Assembly: GCF_001039355.2 (NCBI RefSeq)
Contig: NW_019775603.1
Span: 82,533 to 146,532, forward strand
Origin: Lingula anatina
Taxonomy: Eukaryota; Brachiopoda; Lingulata; Lingulida; Lingulidae
DNA: 64,000 nt
Direction: 5' to 3'
A program made the position numbers and the translations under genes. Below, piece after piece: positions 43,270-55,939 of the stretch (positions are counted from its first letter, which is position 1; each line of letters starts with the position of its first letter). Under the pieces are notes generated by a model. The model was not told the DNA's origin, made no database searches, and saw only the letters and a program-made list of their open reading frames with translations.

Positions 43270-46200
43270 TTAATCAACAGCACTTTCAGATTCAGTAAAC
43301 GAATCATAACTGTCCTTCATTGTGTCATACATAGTGCTATGCGGTGTCCCATTTGGAATAGGACTAATATTGCCATTCAGTCTGTAAGTCCCCATCCTGC
43401 CATCCGCCTCATCATCGTCGTAACTTAGCCTGGAGATGTCGTCCCTGTCGTGTGGCGCATGTCCATTAGCTAATGTTGAGGTGAGACCCTTCACTTTGTG
43501 ATTGATCCGCGTGTTCATATAGTCCCAAAGCACCTTGTGGCAGAATTTATATTGCGTCTGAAAAAGAAAAGCATATGCTTCACTTATTTAGTCCATCTTC
43601 ATTTGTATTTATGAAGTTCCTGTTACAATCGGATCACTTACAAAATAAATAATTACCTTAGTACCTTAATTCGGAACTTTTCACTTACCAAATTTCCGAC
43701 AACTTGCGACCGGCGTCTCTTGATATGTTTAACAGTGTGGAAGACGTCAACTTCACCGTCAATTCTCATCTTCTCACACAGGCACATCACTGAAACAAAA
43801 AGGCCACTATGCGAAGCGCCATCTATGCAGTGTATCAGCACGCGCTTTGGATCGTCTGCTTCTTTCAGCCATTCTTCAGCCATATCTAAGAGAGACATAA
43901 AGGAGTCTGTGTTTGTTGGAACGTGCTGTTTCATTGGCCATTCATCAATCTGAATGTGACGTATGACTCTCGATTTTTCATGAGCACGCGAGACGTTGTG
44001 AAATTTCAGATCTCTTATAGTCACGTGTTGGGGAGATTCGTCTACGTTTGTTAACTGTACTTGGAATATGTCAAATTTGACCGGCTCTGACGTGTGAGGT
44101 GGAAGATATTCCCCGCATGAATCGTCCTGCAAGGCTCTGTCATCAAGCATCAGTATCAGCGACACCTGATAGTCATACACTAGTTTCCAAAAATCGGTGA
44201 CTGTGTGGACCATAGGGGACTGGGTTAAAATAAACTGATTGTGCCTCGTATAGCTGTCAATAAATATGGCATTAATATAGTCACTTGTATTTGACCCGCC
44301 GTGTGTTAAAATACGTGGTCGAAACCTATCTACAGGCATGATACTAATGTATCTGTTCTTCTCCCTGTTTTCCACACTGAGACCCGAACAATCGTCCGTT
44401 TTCGAATCTGGTGTAAATCTTTGCAACGTTTGGAACTGTTCATCGAAATACGACTTTGTCGTACTTGGATTAATCTGTGAGAGTGCTTTGTACTTTTTGC
44501 GAAGGTTAAAACTGACGTAAGGCTCTTCGACTATGAGCTTCTCCATCAGGGCGTCGTAAATGTACATGTATTGCTTTAAAGTTCTAATCATATGTACCCT
44601 GTTTTTACGCATTTCGTTAGCAAATTTCCAAACGTTAACTTTCTTTTCCATCTCAGCCTGTTTGGTTAGTGCGTCTATTGCAATAAACGTCGCCGTCCGA
44701 CTCACTCCAGTTCCACAATGCACCAAAATGGGACCATCTTGCGCATGTGTGTCGGCCTTGACCCTGTGATGAAATTCCAGGAATGGTATTGGATCCTCTG
44801 GGCAGCCGTGGTCCGGCCACGAGGTGAAATGGTACTGGCTGACATGCTTGATTTCTCTCTCTTGTACAAATAATTGGAATTTCCGTACGGTAAAATGTGC
44901 AAAATCGGTAGATTCCACTATTCGAACGTGTATCTTTCCGTACTTGAGATTTCCTTCATTTGGCCAATATTGCTTGCACTTTGGCACCCCGTCTTCTATG
45001 GGTCTGGTAACCATTACAATTTGACTCACATTCTCTTGCAATATCATGCGCCAGAAATCCACCACTGTTTCATCAGTAAATGGACTCTGTGCTGCTATGA
45101 ACGCTTTTCTCTTTTTGTACCCATCAATGAAATTGGCATTGATATAATCTGTAATGCCACTCTCTACGTCTCTAAGCACAACTCTGCTGTGCTCATATGC
45201 AAGGATCTTGCTGCAATGGTTCTTGTTTATGTTCTCTGGACGTTCAGCCGTGTGACACGGAAACTGCTGCCCCTGTGGTAGCTTATAGTACTCTTGCTCT
45301 ATGGAAATTGGCGGTCGGTCACGTAAACGACCGATGCTGATATCAGCAGGGTTTTCTTTAGTCATTAAAACATATCTAGACTCCTCGAGATCGAAAGTTT
45401 CGTTCCATATACCATGCACCTTTTCTTCCCCCATGAAGTTGTTCTTATAGTAACCAACCCATTCTGGTTCGTAATTTTTCTTGGCATTTCTTTGTTTACG
45501 GAACCACCACAAAGCAATTATCATGGCGGCAATTAAAACAAGGACAGCTAAAATGGCAACAACCACGTACACCACCACACCGCCATCACCACCACTGCCA
45601 CTCTGCCCTGTGGAAATGCTTCCTTTCGTTGTCACAGGCTCGCTCAAGGCAGCAAAAGAAGCCTTGGTTGCTCCATCTAGGGAGCTTATAACTATGAACC
45701 TCACGTTATAGCGAGTCCCAGGTTCTAGCACGCTGTTGTTATACCCATTTCTGACAGTCCCCGATCCAATCTTGAAATTTATTTCTGACTTTCCTGCAAA
45801 ATCTAATGTCTCTATTTTAACCACACTGTTTCCTGGGATATCCTCGACGGTTGCTCTCTTTTTACGGCGGCCCGCAAGCTTTTCTACTTTCACAAGGTAA
45901 TGAGACAACGGTCCGGTGGTTATGAGAACCGGTTTAAGAGTCACAATCATCGACGTTTCTTCCGTAGACACAACCTCCGGAGGACTCGGGGCTTCAGGGT
46001 CGCCGATTAGGGTGTAAAAGGTTTCTCCAACACCGGCACCGTAACCCTTGCTGGTGCGGGCTTTAAGGGTTATTTCGTAGGCAGCGGCCATGACAAGACT
46101 GCATATGGCACGTGTTGTCATAGCCCCGGGTACATCTACTGATTCTTCCTGTACTGATCCCACGTTGCTGAAGAATCGAGTTGCCTTGAAGGTAAGCTGA

Positions 46201-47164
46201 AAAAGAAATAACCCATTTACCTTCATAATCCACAGGCACAGGTTAAACTTGATATTTATATCCAACTACCAGTATGGGCTGTCACGGTTGCTCGAAATTC
46301 AATCATATAATCATATGTTCAACTTGTCAAACTGATGAAAAGACCCACATCTTTGCATTGCCAGCAAATGACAAAACAAATATGTCGAAAAACTAAACAA
46401 ATATGTCAAATATGACAGCAGAAAGAGTAAAATTTTTAAAATGTGGCGGGTTAGTTGTTTCGTTTTGTTTTCTTTCTGTTAACTTCATTGAAATTCTGAG
46501 ATCGCCGCTTAGATATATAAATAAAGATAAAAATGATTTAAAAATAAAGAAAATACAGAACTCACTCTATAAAGTGTTATAATTCCATTCGGCGAAGATG
46601 GTGGTTGCCACTTTAGCCATATACAAGTCTCATTTCTGTTCTGGCGGGAAAGAGGGCCTGGCTTGGATGGCACGTCCTCGTCTGTCACCTTGGTGAGGAT
46701 AGAAAAGGGACCCAGACCAGCGCTTGTTCTAGCTCGAAGCTAAAATCAACAAGGACAATATGATGCAATTTTATCACCTAATTCTACGTTCTTTTCGTTC
46801 AGTTTGAGTAATTTACCTCGATTTAAGGTGTATGGTGTGCTGTAGCACTTTTCTGTGTTTCATTTGACTTCAAACTTTCTTACAAATTTAAGTATGGTTA
46901 ATGAAATAGAAAAATGTCAAATACAGTAAATACCACGAAAAGCAATACACAATAACTAAACAAAGCATATCAACAAGAACAAAGAATTCAAAACTAGTTT
47001 TTGAGATTGCCAGAATATTCATTAAAACAAAAGGTGATATTGCAGCTGGCGATCTAGTAGTGCGCAGCAGAAAATCACGAGAAAAAGACACATCACCATT
47101 ACAGCATTGCATTCCAAGAGAGAATTTCAAAATTCACAGGCTCTATGTGTGTGTGCGCGCGCGC

Positions 47165-47214
<50 letters not shown>

Positions 47215-50200
47215 ACTAAAAACTTCATTACCATCAACGTGTAAGTGGTGTAAGGAAGCAGGCCAGTTAACAGAAACGATCCTCCAACAGGGACAGATGT
47301 ATTGTAGACAACTCCAGGTTCTGCAGTAGAATTGTACCACAGCTCGTACTCAGTGGCCCCAGGGACGTCGTTCCACGTCAGACTGATGTCGTTGGCAGTC
47401 GCTGAGGGAGCCGCCAGGCCTGTGGGCGCTGCGGCAACTGAATAAAAACGAAAAATAACATTCCATCATCTTCTGTTTTCACGTGCATGTTGAAATGTTG
47501 GCGAGCAAACTATATTTAACCAAGGAGTTATAACAAACTTAACTCCTTGATTTAACACATCAAATAAATTGTTGCATGACCCTTGCAGGCTTAAGCTTAT
47601 GATAAATATTTCAAGTTCACTCTCTTTGTTATTCTGTATACTCAGCACTTACACTTAATTTGTGCATACAGGTCTCAGTGAGGTTACAAATTTTAAGGCC
47701 CACTCCAGACAGAAATAGATAGACCGATATATAGATAGACAAACATACAGATAGATATGGACAGTCCTTACCTCCCCCTGTAGTAACGACATTTGCTGTC
47801 GTCGTTATTGGCGTTGTTGTTGTTGTTGTTGTCACCGGTGTGGTAGTGACTGTCGTGGCAGTAGCTGTAGTAGTCGGAGTAGTTGTTGCAACTAAAGTTG
47901 TTGTCGGCGTGTCTGACAAGGTCAAAACAGGTGCTTCCAAGTCAGAATAAGCTATCTTGGTCACACCGTCCAAGGAACTCACCACCGCAAAATACACGTT
48001 ATAAATCGTACTGGCCTTCAGCGACGGGTTAGCATATCCACTATTTGTTGCATTGTCTCCGACCGTAAAAGTGGTTTCCAAATTATTTGGTTCAAACCGG
48101 GCCACTATATTCCCAGGCAGGTCGTTCAGCCCTAACGCCCTTCGTCGCCGCCGTCGCCCAACGTTCCCCTGTAGCCTCAGTACGGAAACGAGGTAATACG
48201 AGAGCGGGCCAGTCGTAAGGATAACAGGTTGTAGTAACACGGTGATTGTTGAAGTGGTGTAGGACTGGACTGTTGGTATTGCGGGGGCAGCGGGATCACC
48301 TATGTAATATAAGATAATATTACAAATTAAAGAAATCGCCAGGTTCGTTAATTATTGCGTTGTTAAAGGATAACTGAAAACTCATACCTAAGTTGTTTCG
48401 GTTTTTTTATAAATATGCCAGTATTAAAAGTGAAAAAAGTCTTTTAGTTTACCTTTTTTCGAGATCAGTTCAACATATCAATACCTTCTTACGTCGGTAC
48501 TCATATATTGTAAAGTTCAAATCAAATATATTATTTTCTCTTTACTTTAAGTTGCAAATGGACTAGTTTATTCACCAATGATTGTCATGAAGGTCTTGAT
48601 CAATCCCTGACCAAAGCCCTTGCTGGTGGCGGCAGACACGGTGATCTCATACTGGGTACTAAGGCGTAGCAGGCATAACGTGCGCGATGACCTGTTGGCG
48701 GGAACCTCTAAAGTGCCTGTCTCTGGAACCTGGTCCTGGCCTGTGCTATAGGATAGGCCTTGTTGGTAATGTATCTAAAATAAGTCAGATAATGTAAGTT
48801 ACTTATTAAACGTTTAAGTTAAAACACAAAAGAGGTTGTGCCAGGTGGTTTTCACCAATAACCGTAAAAGTCAACATTCACCTTGTAAATTCAATGTATA
48901 TGAAATAAGGGCGTCCGAGGAAGTGTATCTTATGAAACGTGTGCGTGTGTTTGATAAAACGCCATGGGAAAGTATGTACGTATCCTTCATGTATAGAAGC
49001 ATTGGGCCTACTTTTGTATATATTCTTATCAACATTATTATTTCCTTTTAATATTATTATAAATGAAATTTTGTAAACTTCATTGTGCCTACATGTATGT
49101 ACTTTCCATAAGTGAAACGGCTAAATGCAAACATTGAAGTTGGAACTTCCTTGATGTCACACCCTTAATGGACCAATGGCCTCTTCTTAATTTCTGGTTA
49201 ATACCACGGTATTAATTTAAAAAACTTACCCTGTATGTAAGAATCACCCCGTTCGGCACCACAGGCGTTCCCCAGTTCACCGTGAGGCAAGACTCATTGC
49301 GGGAGATTAAGACCAGTGAAGCGGGCGCGGACGGAACGCTCTCATCTGTGCGTGCTGATAAATGTGCACTTTCAGGGCCCCAGCCTACAGATGTCCGTGC
49401 TGCCACCTAGAGAGAGAAAAAATTATAATAAATAAATAAATAAAGAGATAAATAAAAAAATAAATAAGTGAGCTGCCGAGCACGCCAGTACACATTCTAT
49501 CAGTGAGTTGGTCAGTCTCCGAGTGAGTGGGTAAGAATGTGCATAAGAAGATAAAACGAATTAAGGAAGAAATAAAAGGGTGATAATAAATTAATTCATT
49601 CATTAATGAATGGTAACCGCAAATTAATAAATGCAACCATAAAGAATCTCACCGATATGTTATACACGGTATACGGATTCAGGTTTAATAACTCAGCCTG
49701 GTTAGTCTGCCCCTGTGGTGCCAACAGCCTGGTGATCAGAGCCCCAGACCTGTCAGATGTGGCCCTGTAGGTCACTCTATACTGTAGTAATATCCCGTTA
49801 GGGGACTGTGGTGCCTGCCAAGCTATCAGCAGAGATGTGTTGCCGGCTGCTTGCAAGGCGAGGTTCCGAGGTGATGATGGCACTGAAGTGAAACAGGTGT
49901 AGTTCGTACATGGGGTTTTTTTGTCTTTCTTTTTTCTTTTCTTTCTTTGAAATTCTATCTTTCCTTTTTTCAAATTCTGTACTTTTTTCCAATGCTTACT
50001 TAGCACAGGTAATATTTCTCTCATTCATAACACATTAATCAAACTAGCTAAAGAAATGTCCATAAACAGAAGTCTAAGGAAACAAATAACTTACCGTCCT
50101 CTGAAGTAGAAAAATTATACGGCTCGTTCAACGGGCCTACCCCCACTTCGTTCATCAAGGCCACCCTGGTCGCATACGTGGTATAAGGCTCTAATCCCTC

Positions 50201-53200
50201 CACCGTGAATGACGTCAAAGTGACGTTTACGGAGCGTATCAGGTTCATTTGGCTGTAGAGGGATAGCTGGTATTGCTGGACATACCCCAAGAAGTATCGA
50301 CAGGCCGGAGATGTCCATTGTATGGTAACCGAGGTTGGATGGGTGTCGGATGACGTAAGACCTTGGACTTTGGTGACGGGAACTAATTTGTAAATAACAA
50401 TAACCATTAAGATATTAAACGTTAATAATGAAAGAAAAAAAAACATGGCATATTTTTTACACAATTTCCACGCCCATACACTGTAGTACGAACTGTGGAT
50501 GTTTTAAATTGTCACCAGTATAAAGCTCACCATCATTTCTCAATATATGAATTAAGTCAACCATACTCAAACAAAGCGTTTGTCTCAATCAGGGTACTCT
50601 AATGTTAATGAGCTCCCCCCTCCCCCCCTCATCTCAATTCTCATGTCTCAAAAATTTCCAAAACACTCACCGTCCGCTGAGGTCACGACGCTTGCTATCC
50701 GGTCAACGCTAGTCCCTATCCTGTTAGCTGATGTGACCACTATTCTGTACGCTGTCCACGTGGCCAGTCCTTGGATACGGTATGACGTAGTGGGCGCTGA
50801 TACAGTGACCGTCTCTGGTGGGGCGTTGGTGGTGGGAGACTCCGTGCAGTTGCCGTATCCGCTTATCTGAAATGCAAGAGCCATTTTCTTAAAATGTCTG
50901 AAAATGCTTGTTCATGCTTGTTCATAATACACACTATAATATATTGTATGGTATATTGTAGTTTTTTTATCCTTTAAAGCAAAATTTGTCCTAACATTGA
51001 CGTATCCAGGCTTTGCCTGAGAGTTGATGGGGGGGGGGGGGAGAGGAGGGTGCAGGAACCAACCAACCCTGGATATATAAAAAAAAAGATAAATAAAAAA
51101 CAAATGTCAAGGCATTTGTGCGCATTGAAACGGACTTTTAGCACATACCGGAGGTATGCTGGAATGCTAATATAAATGTTCTTTCCCATCTTCTCGTAGC
51201 TTGCGATTTGACACCTTTCATTGTTGTATTCGCTTATACACCTGCAGAAGACAACCAAGCATGACAGGTGTGCTTTCTTTACGCCGTAAACAAAGTCCGG
51301 AATTCAATCCGTGAAATTCGATCACTGATATAGTAGTTTCTTTTAGAGCTTGAAAAGTATTATCCCATTACACCCTTTTCACATCTTTTCCTCACTGCAG
51401 ATATATGGCAAAATAAACAGGGGTCTAACAAAGACAAAACATAAACTACAGTACCAAATAGACTGGCGTAATTTATAAAATAATAATCAGGTATGCTAAA
51501 TTCATTATGCTATGTCAACGTCTGTAAAGCCTCTCTTCTGGTCCTCAAATCAAGTTCGGTCCCTTGGTTCTAAACTGTTTACAAGAAGCTCTGTACTGGT
51601 CCTACACCTGTAAATGTCCATCATGACGAGTTCAAACGTGTTCCCCAAACGTTTCCTTGGCTGACTCTATTATGGTCTCCAATATTTGAGGTTTAAAACT
51701 TTAAAAGGCTACCAAAAAACGAACGTAAACTGAATGTTAGAAAGAAATGCATTTCNGGGGGGTACTCACTCACTGTCATGGCCGTGCGTTCTTTATTCCG
51801 TTTTAAGTTAGTATAAGCTCTTATTTTCATATGGACGAGTTTATTCCCGTGAATTTCCTAAATGTCCACTGGACCGTCAAGAATTATAGTGATTCAGAGC
51901 TTATATAGGCACAGTATAATGCATTTTTACTGCATACGTTTTATAAATCTATTAATACTGCAATTTATGTAAAAAGCTCCCTATCAAGGATAGTCTAGCT
52001 ACTTTATTCATTTACGCATTTTGTTTTCAGATTTTTTTTTTCAATTTTCAGGATTAAGGGTTTAGGTATGGTCACTATAAAACTGCCAAAATGTAGGCGT
52101 TTTGTGCAAGTAGTAGAAATGGATTATATTATTTTCGAATCAGCGGATATAAAATAAACAAAGTTTATTAATAAACGCGCAATATATTCGTAATTAAAGC
52201 ACAATTGCTTGTTTGACTGCATTTAAACTAGGACGCAACTGACCATAATGTGTGTTTGATTGACGGGGCTGGTTTAGAGATGTGCTGCATACCTTGTTGG
52301 TATTTATACCTAGGCCTTCACAAGCTACATATCCCATATCATTCGGATAATGTTCAAGTGATGTTTTGCTACAGGATGACAACTTAGCTTCCCAATTGTA
52401 TTGCTTTAGGAGCGTTCAGTGAAGGGAGTATCATGAAAACCCAGTGATCTGACCAAAGACATTGTGGCAATTTGATCGACTAATGGTAGAGGACAGATCC
52501 AGTATAACTACGTAGTATAAGTATGCATACCAATGCAATTTACTGTTACACAACGCTGTACTCCCTTGGGCAAAATTAAAGGCTAACATCCCCGTTTCAA
52601 TTTACATGTACCACTTCAAGGGAAAGATTCAGAACAGCACCCTGGCCTGAATTTTGATCTTACAAACTGACCTCTGGAAAACCACAAAATTTTCTTTCAT
52701 GCCCGAAATCTGTGAATTTAAATACTCGATCCCCACCATTAAAAGTGCCACCGACCCTCACATTGACTGCCTCTCTTGTTATAGAGCACAATTCAAATTA
52801 ATTTATTAGAGACAAACCTAACTGTTATTACAGAATCGGGATTCTTTAACATACTTTTTGTCTCGACTCCAGGGTCGTCTCAATTTCTTTTTCATCCTAT
52901 ATATATATCTTATTCAGATGAGTGGCCCTTATCGCAGCATCTATATTTAAGTTCATTAAAAACCACAAATCAAACTAATTGTGTGTACGCGCCGTAATGT
53001 ACATGATCTTTGGATGGTTATTTTAAGTAATCCGATGTTGATAATTTCGAATCCTATACATTATAGTAGATGTGCGTACATGGAAAGCATCAAAACAGAC
53101 TAAAGGCATTTTCGCGTCGATCATTATACCGTTTTATTTGCATCTCATCTGTAGCGAGATTTGTTGCCAGATTAACGAAGCACTGCACAATTATGTAAGA

Positions 53201-55939
53201 GAACCACGAAAACAGAGCACCCGCACCAGACACACATTTAATTTTGGTTGGTCCGTAAGGGGCTTGCAGTCGACCGGAGGCAGAGTTGTGAATCAATCTA
53301 CAGTATATTATTTTCCGTTTATATAAAAGTTACCTAAGTCCCGCATAACGCTATGTCAAAAATTGGTCACTTTATGACCCTTTAAAACACCGCTACAGAT
53401 GTAGACACTCCAACTCAATTAATTAAGTTCGATGTGAGAAAACTTTCAACAAAAAGTGAAAATGTGAGCCACATATATTTAGATTAATATCGGAATAAAT
53501 ATATGACACGTTCCATTACTTTCACTGGTTTATTTCATTGTACCCTCTAACAGGGAAAGCAGTCAGCAGTTATTAAAAGTAATATGAAACATTAATAAAA
53601 ACGTTATGCAAAACGTGAGCGGTTGGGATAAGTTAATTTACGCTCTCATCTTTCATATGAAAAAAAAAATGAATATTTATTACAAGAGTTCATGTTATGA
53701 AATAACGATCTGAAATGAAAAAAGTCAAGTTGAGCCTCTTTACTGATATACTTTATCGTGTTTCGTGACTATCTAGCTTGGTCGGTTAAGAAGATATATA
53801 GCCCCCCTGCCAACACTAATTTCAACCTGTAAGATTGGAAAGTCGGTAGTCTGGCTCGGGCAATAAAATCTCACTATCTCCACATCTGGTTTCTATCAAA
53901 CGCGTTCAGAGCTTCAGAGCTTAGGACAAACATATTGCTCCTCGGGACAGGAAATCTGGAGAGGGGGAGTAGAGGAACATGTCTTCTCAATATGGAAAGC
54001 TATATATTTTTGGTAATTTCCTTTGTAACATTTACAAAATACTATAAAATACACTTTCTCGAATTAATATCATGTTCACACATTTCTGTAAATATCCTGA
54101 ATTTAAATACTAATGATAAATGTCAGAGACTTTGATTTATGACGAGAGAGAGAGAGGTTAAGACATTCTGTAAATGTCCCGAACTAGAGGAGAGTGTTAT
54201 AAACTAAACACATCTTGGCAATAACCCGTAGACAGTTAGCCTGCAGAGTGGTTTAGTTATTATTATCAACATTATTGTTTATATTTTTATTAATATCAAA
54301 CAATTTTACTGTTAGCAGCTATACCTGTTTGGAACCTCTATTCTGCGCCATATAATAACAATAGTGCAAAGTAGTGATATTGTAAAATCCTGCAATAAAA
54401 TTTTCTTCAAGTTCAAATATCAAATTTTATTAGATGGTTGAATACAACATCAGTAATAGGACAGTAATAGAATTCAGTATAATGATACTGAATTGTTGTA
54501 AAGACATGTAGGAAGCAGGGTGACCATATATGCTCGGAATTTGTCGGAGAGGGAAATTTCTCGAGTTTGTTCACTGCCCTGTGAAGCCACATTTTGTGGT
54601 CTGAGATGCCGTATCCGTTACTTCGTGACCCGACCTGTCAAAAGCACGTCTGCGCGCTCTTTTCATCTTTCGTCGATTCTTCCACATTAATCAAGATACG
54701 GAGTATCAATTACAAGTGGCCCGGGGGGGGGGGGGGGTGAAGGGAATAAATAATTATATGTAGTATCCTTGCGACACACGGTTACTCTGCAATTTATATC
54801 TTTCAATTTATGCTGTGAAATAATAGCCAGCTAGTCCGTTGATCTCGCGAATCAACCAAATGACCGTTAGTTGAGTTGCTTAACTGCAAGTAATCAATCC
54901 CCTCCCCTCCCCCGAACGTCATACTGGCAGGTTTTCAAATGAAGACTATACCGCAGAAAAAGTTTGGGGCCCAAAAGAGAGTCAGCCAAGGACACGTTTG
55001 GGGAACACGTTTGAACACGTCATGATGGACATTTACAGGTGTAGGACCAGAACAGAGCCTCTGGTAAACAGTTTAGAACCAAGGGACCGAACTTGATTTG
55101 AGGACCAGAAGAGAGGCTTTACAAACGTCTTATACACGTGAGCTTGGACATACTACGGGTCCAAGATGTAACCTTCTGTCGTGTACTGAAAGCATTCTAA
55201 TAGTGCAATTTGGGGTAAGCCAAGTTCTCATATAGAAAAGTAAAAATTAGCCGCAATGATGATATCCTGCAGGGTCACGTCTGTTTTCGTGCCATAAGAG
55301 TACAATATGTATTAATAAGCTTATATTTACTCTATCCTTTGTGCTTCCATCGCACACTATATGTCTTTCATAAGCAATGCAATGTCACCGCCGAGGTGAA
55401 TATTTGAACGCAGATCTTATAAGGAAAAATTTTCCCATCATTTCAAATGATGGGATACTTTAACAATACTTTAACAATTTTGCATGCTAACTAAACATTT
55501 TTTTTTAAATATTTTGACTCATATCTTGTATCGCTGGAGTGTCAACATGGGAAGAACAGATCTATCGATCATTTATAGCACTGTGATGTTATAACATACG
55601 TGTAAAGTTGGAGGTCACATGCATGTTGCACATGCATTCTGATACTTTTCCATGGGCGTGCCCACGTCTTAACGTGGCTGAAACCCTTATGACCTCACCG
55701 CTGGTCATGCCACCTGTACTGTATCAACGGTCACCTACCTGGTATGAAATCCTGTAACTCTCCACGAGGAAGGCGCTGGAGGGAGCTGACCAGTTCACCA
55801 GGACGCTGTCCGAGGACACCGCCGTGGCTTGGAGAGAAGTCACAGGCTGGGGAACTGAAAAGTAAATGGTGCCTGCTTGAGCATGGACCCTGGCTGTGAC
55901 CGAGGCTATTAGCACAAGTCGTAGCGACAAGGAACACAT
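43270..55939 (-). CDS. receptor-type protein tyrosine phosphatase, copy A (complete, 11 exons)
   Basis: Type I membrane receptor phosphatase with FN3-type ectodomain and two cytoplasmic PTP domains; ligand and substrate unknown. Exons in transcript order: 55939-55739, 50866-50671, 50382-50095, 49882-49653, 49406-49230, 48774-48576, 48299-47772, 47437-47232, 46739-46566, 46196-43689, 43557-43270. Phases agree; 1664 aa. Signal peptide at residues 1-21. FN3 modules follow to about 930. Exon 7 has an Arg run (GRRRRRRALG) and a Thr-rich linker; a second basic site, RRKKRA, is at about 843-848. TM at about 940-964. D1 has WPD (1193-1195) and an intact C(X)5R loop (HCGTGVSRT, Cys1227, Arg1233), so activity is plausible, but the pTyr loop reads KNHC instead of KNRY. 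D2 has HCIDGASHSG (His replaces Arg, 1529) and WPM instead of WPD, so it should be inactive. FN3-TM-D1-D2 order is like LAR-type receptors but without Ig domains. A single N at 51756 lies in intron 1, so joining exon 1 to the rest depends on the assembly. Confidence 0.9.
47146..47213. repeat. (GT/GC)n-(GA)n compound microsatellite in copy A
   Basis: GT/GC dinucleotides followed by GA units next to the exon 8 donor. At the matching place in copy B (about 59740-59776) only the GA part remains. Confidence 0.93.
51519..51668 (+). repeat. left arm of a 150-bp inverted repeat
   Basis: Matches the reverse complement of 54978-55127 with roughly 10 differences. Shared sequence includes TGGTCCTCAAATCAAGTTCG and ACCTGTAAATGTCCATCATG. 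It lies in intron 1 of the PTP gene, left of the single N at 51756. Confidence 0.9.
51756..51756. other. single N, probable assembly join
   Basis: An isolated N next to a G run in PTP intron 1. Confidence 0.7.
51757..55738. other. remaining part of PTP intron 1
   Basis: About 4 kb with no recognised exon. It holds the right arm of the inverted repeat and a poly-G tract (54723-54737). Open frames of 60-85 codons have no domains. Confidence 0.5.
54978..55127 (-). repeat. right arm of a 150-bp inverted repeat
   Basis: Inverse partner of 51519-51668. Similarity fades on both sides, so this is a dispersed repeat or the end of an element rather than a simple contig overlap. Confidence 0.9.

Noticed and set aside
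44824-45281. Plus-strand ORFs antisense to the PTP exon (and their copies at 57408-57865)
   Set aside because: They are shadows of the strongly conserved minus-strand PTP domain; their repetition in copy B follows from the duplication.
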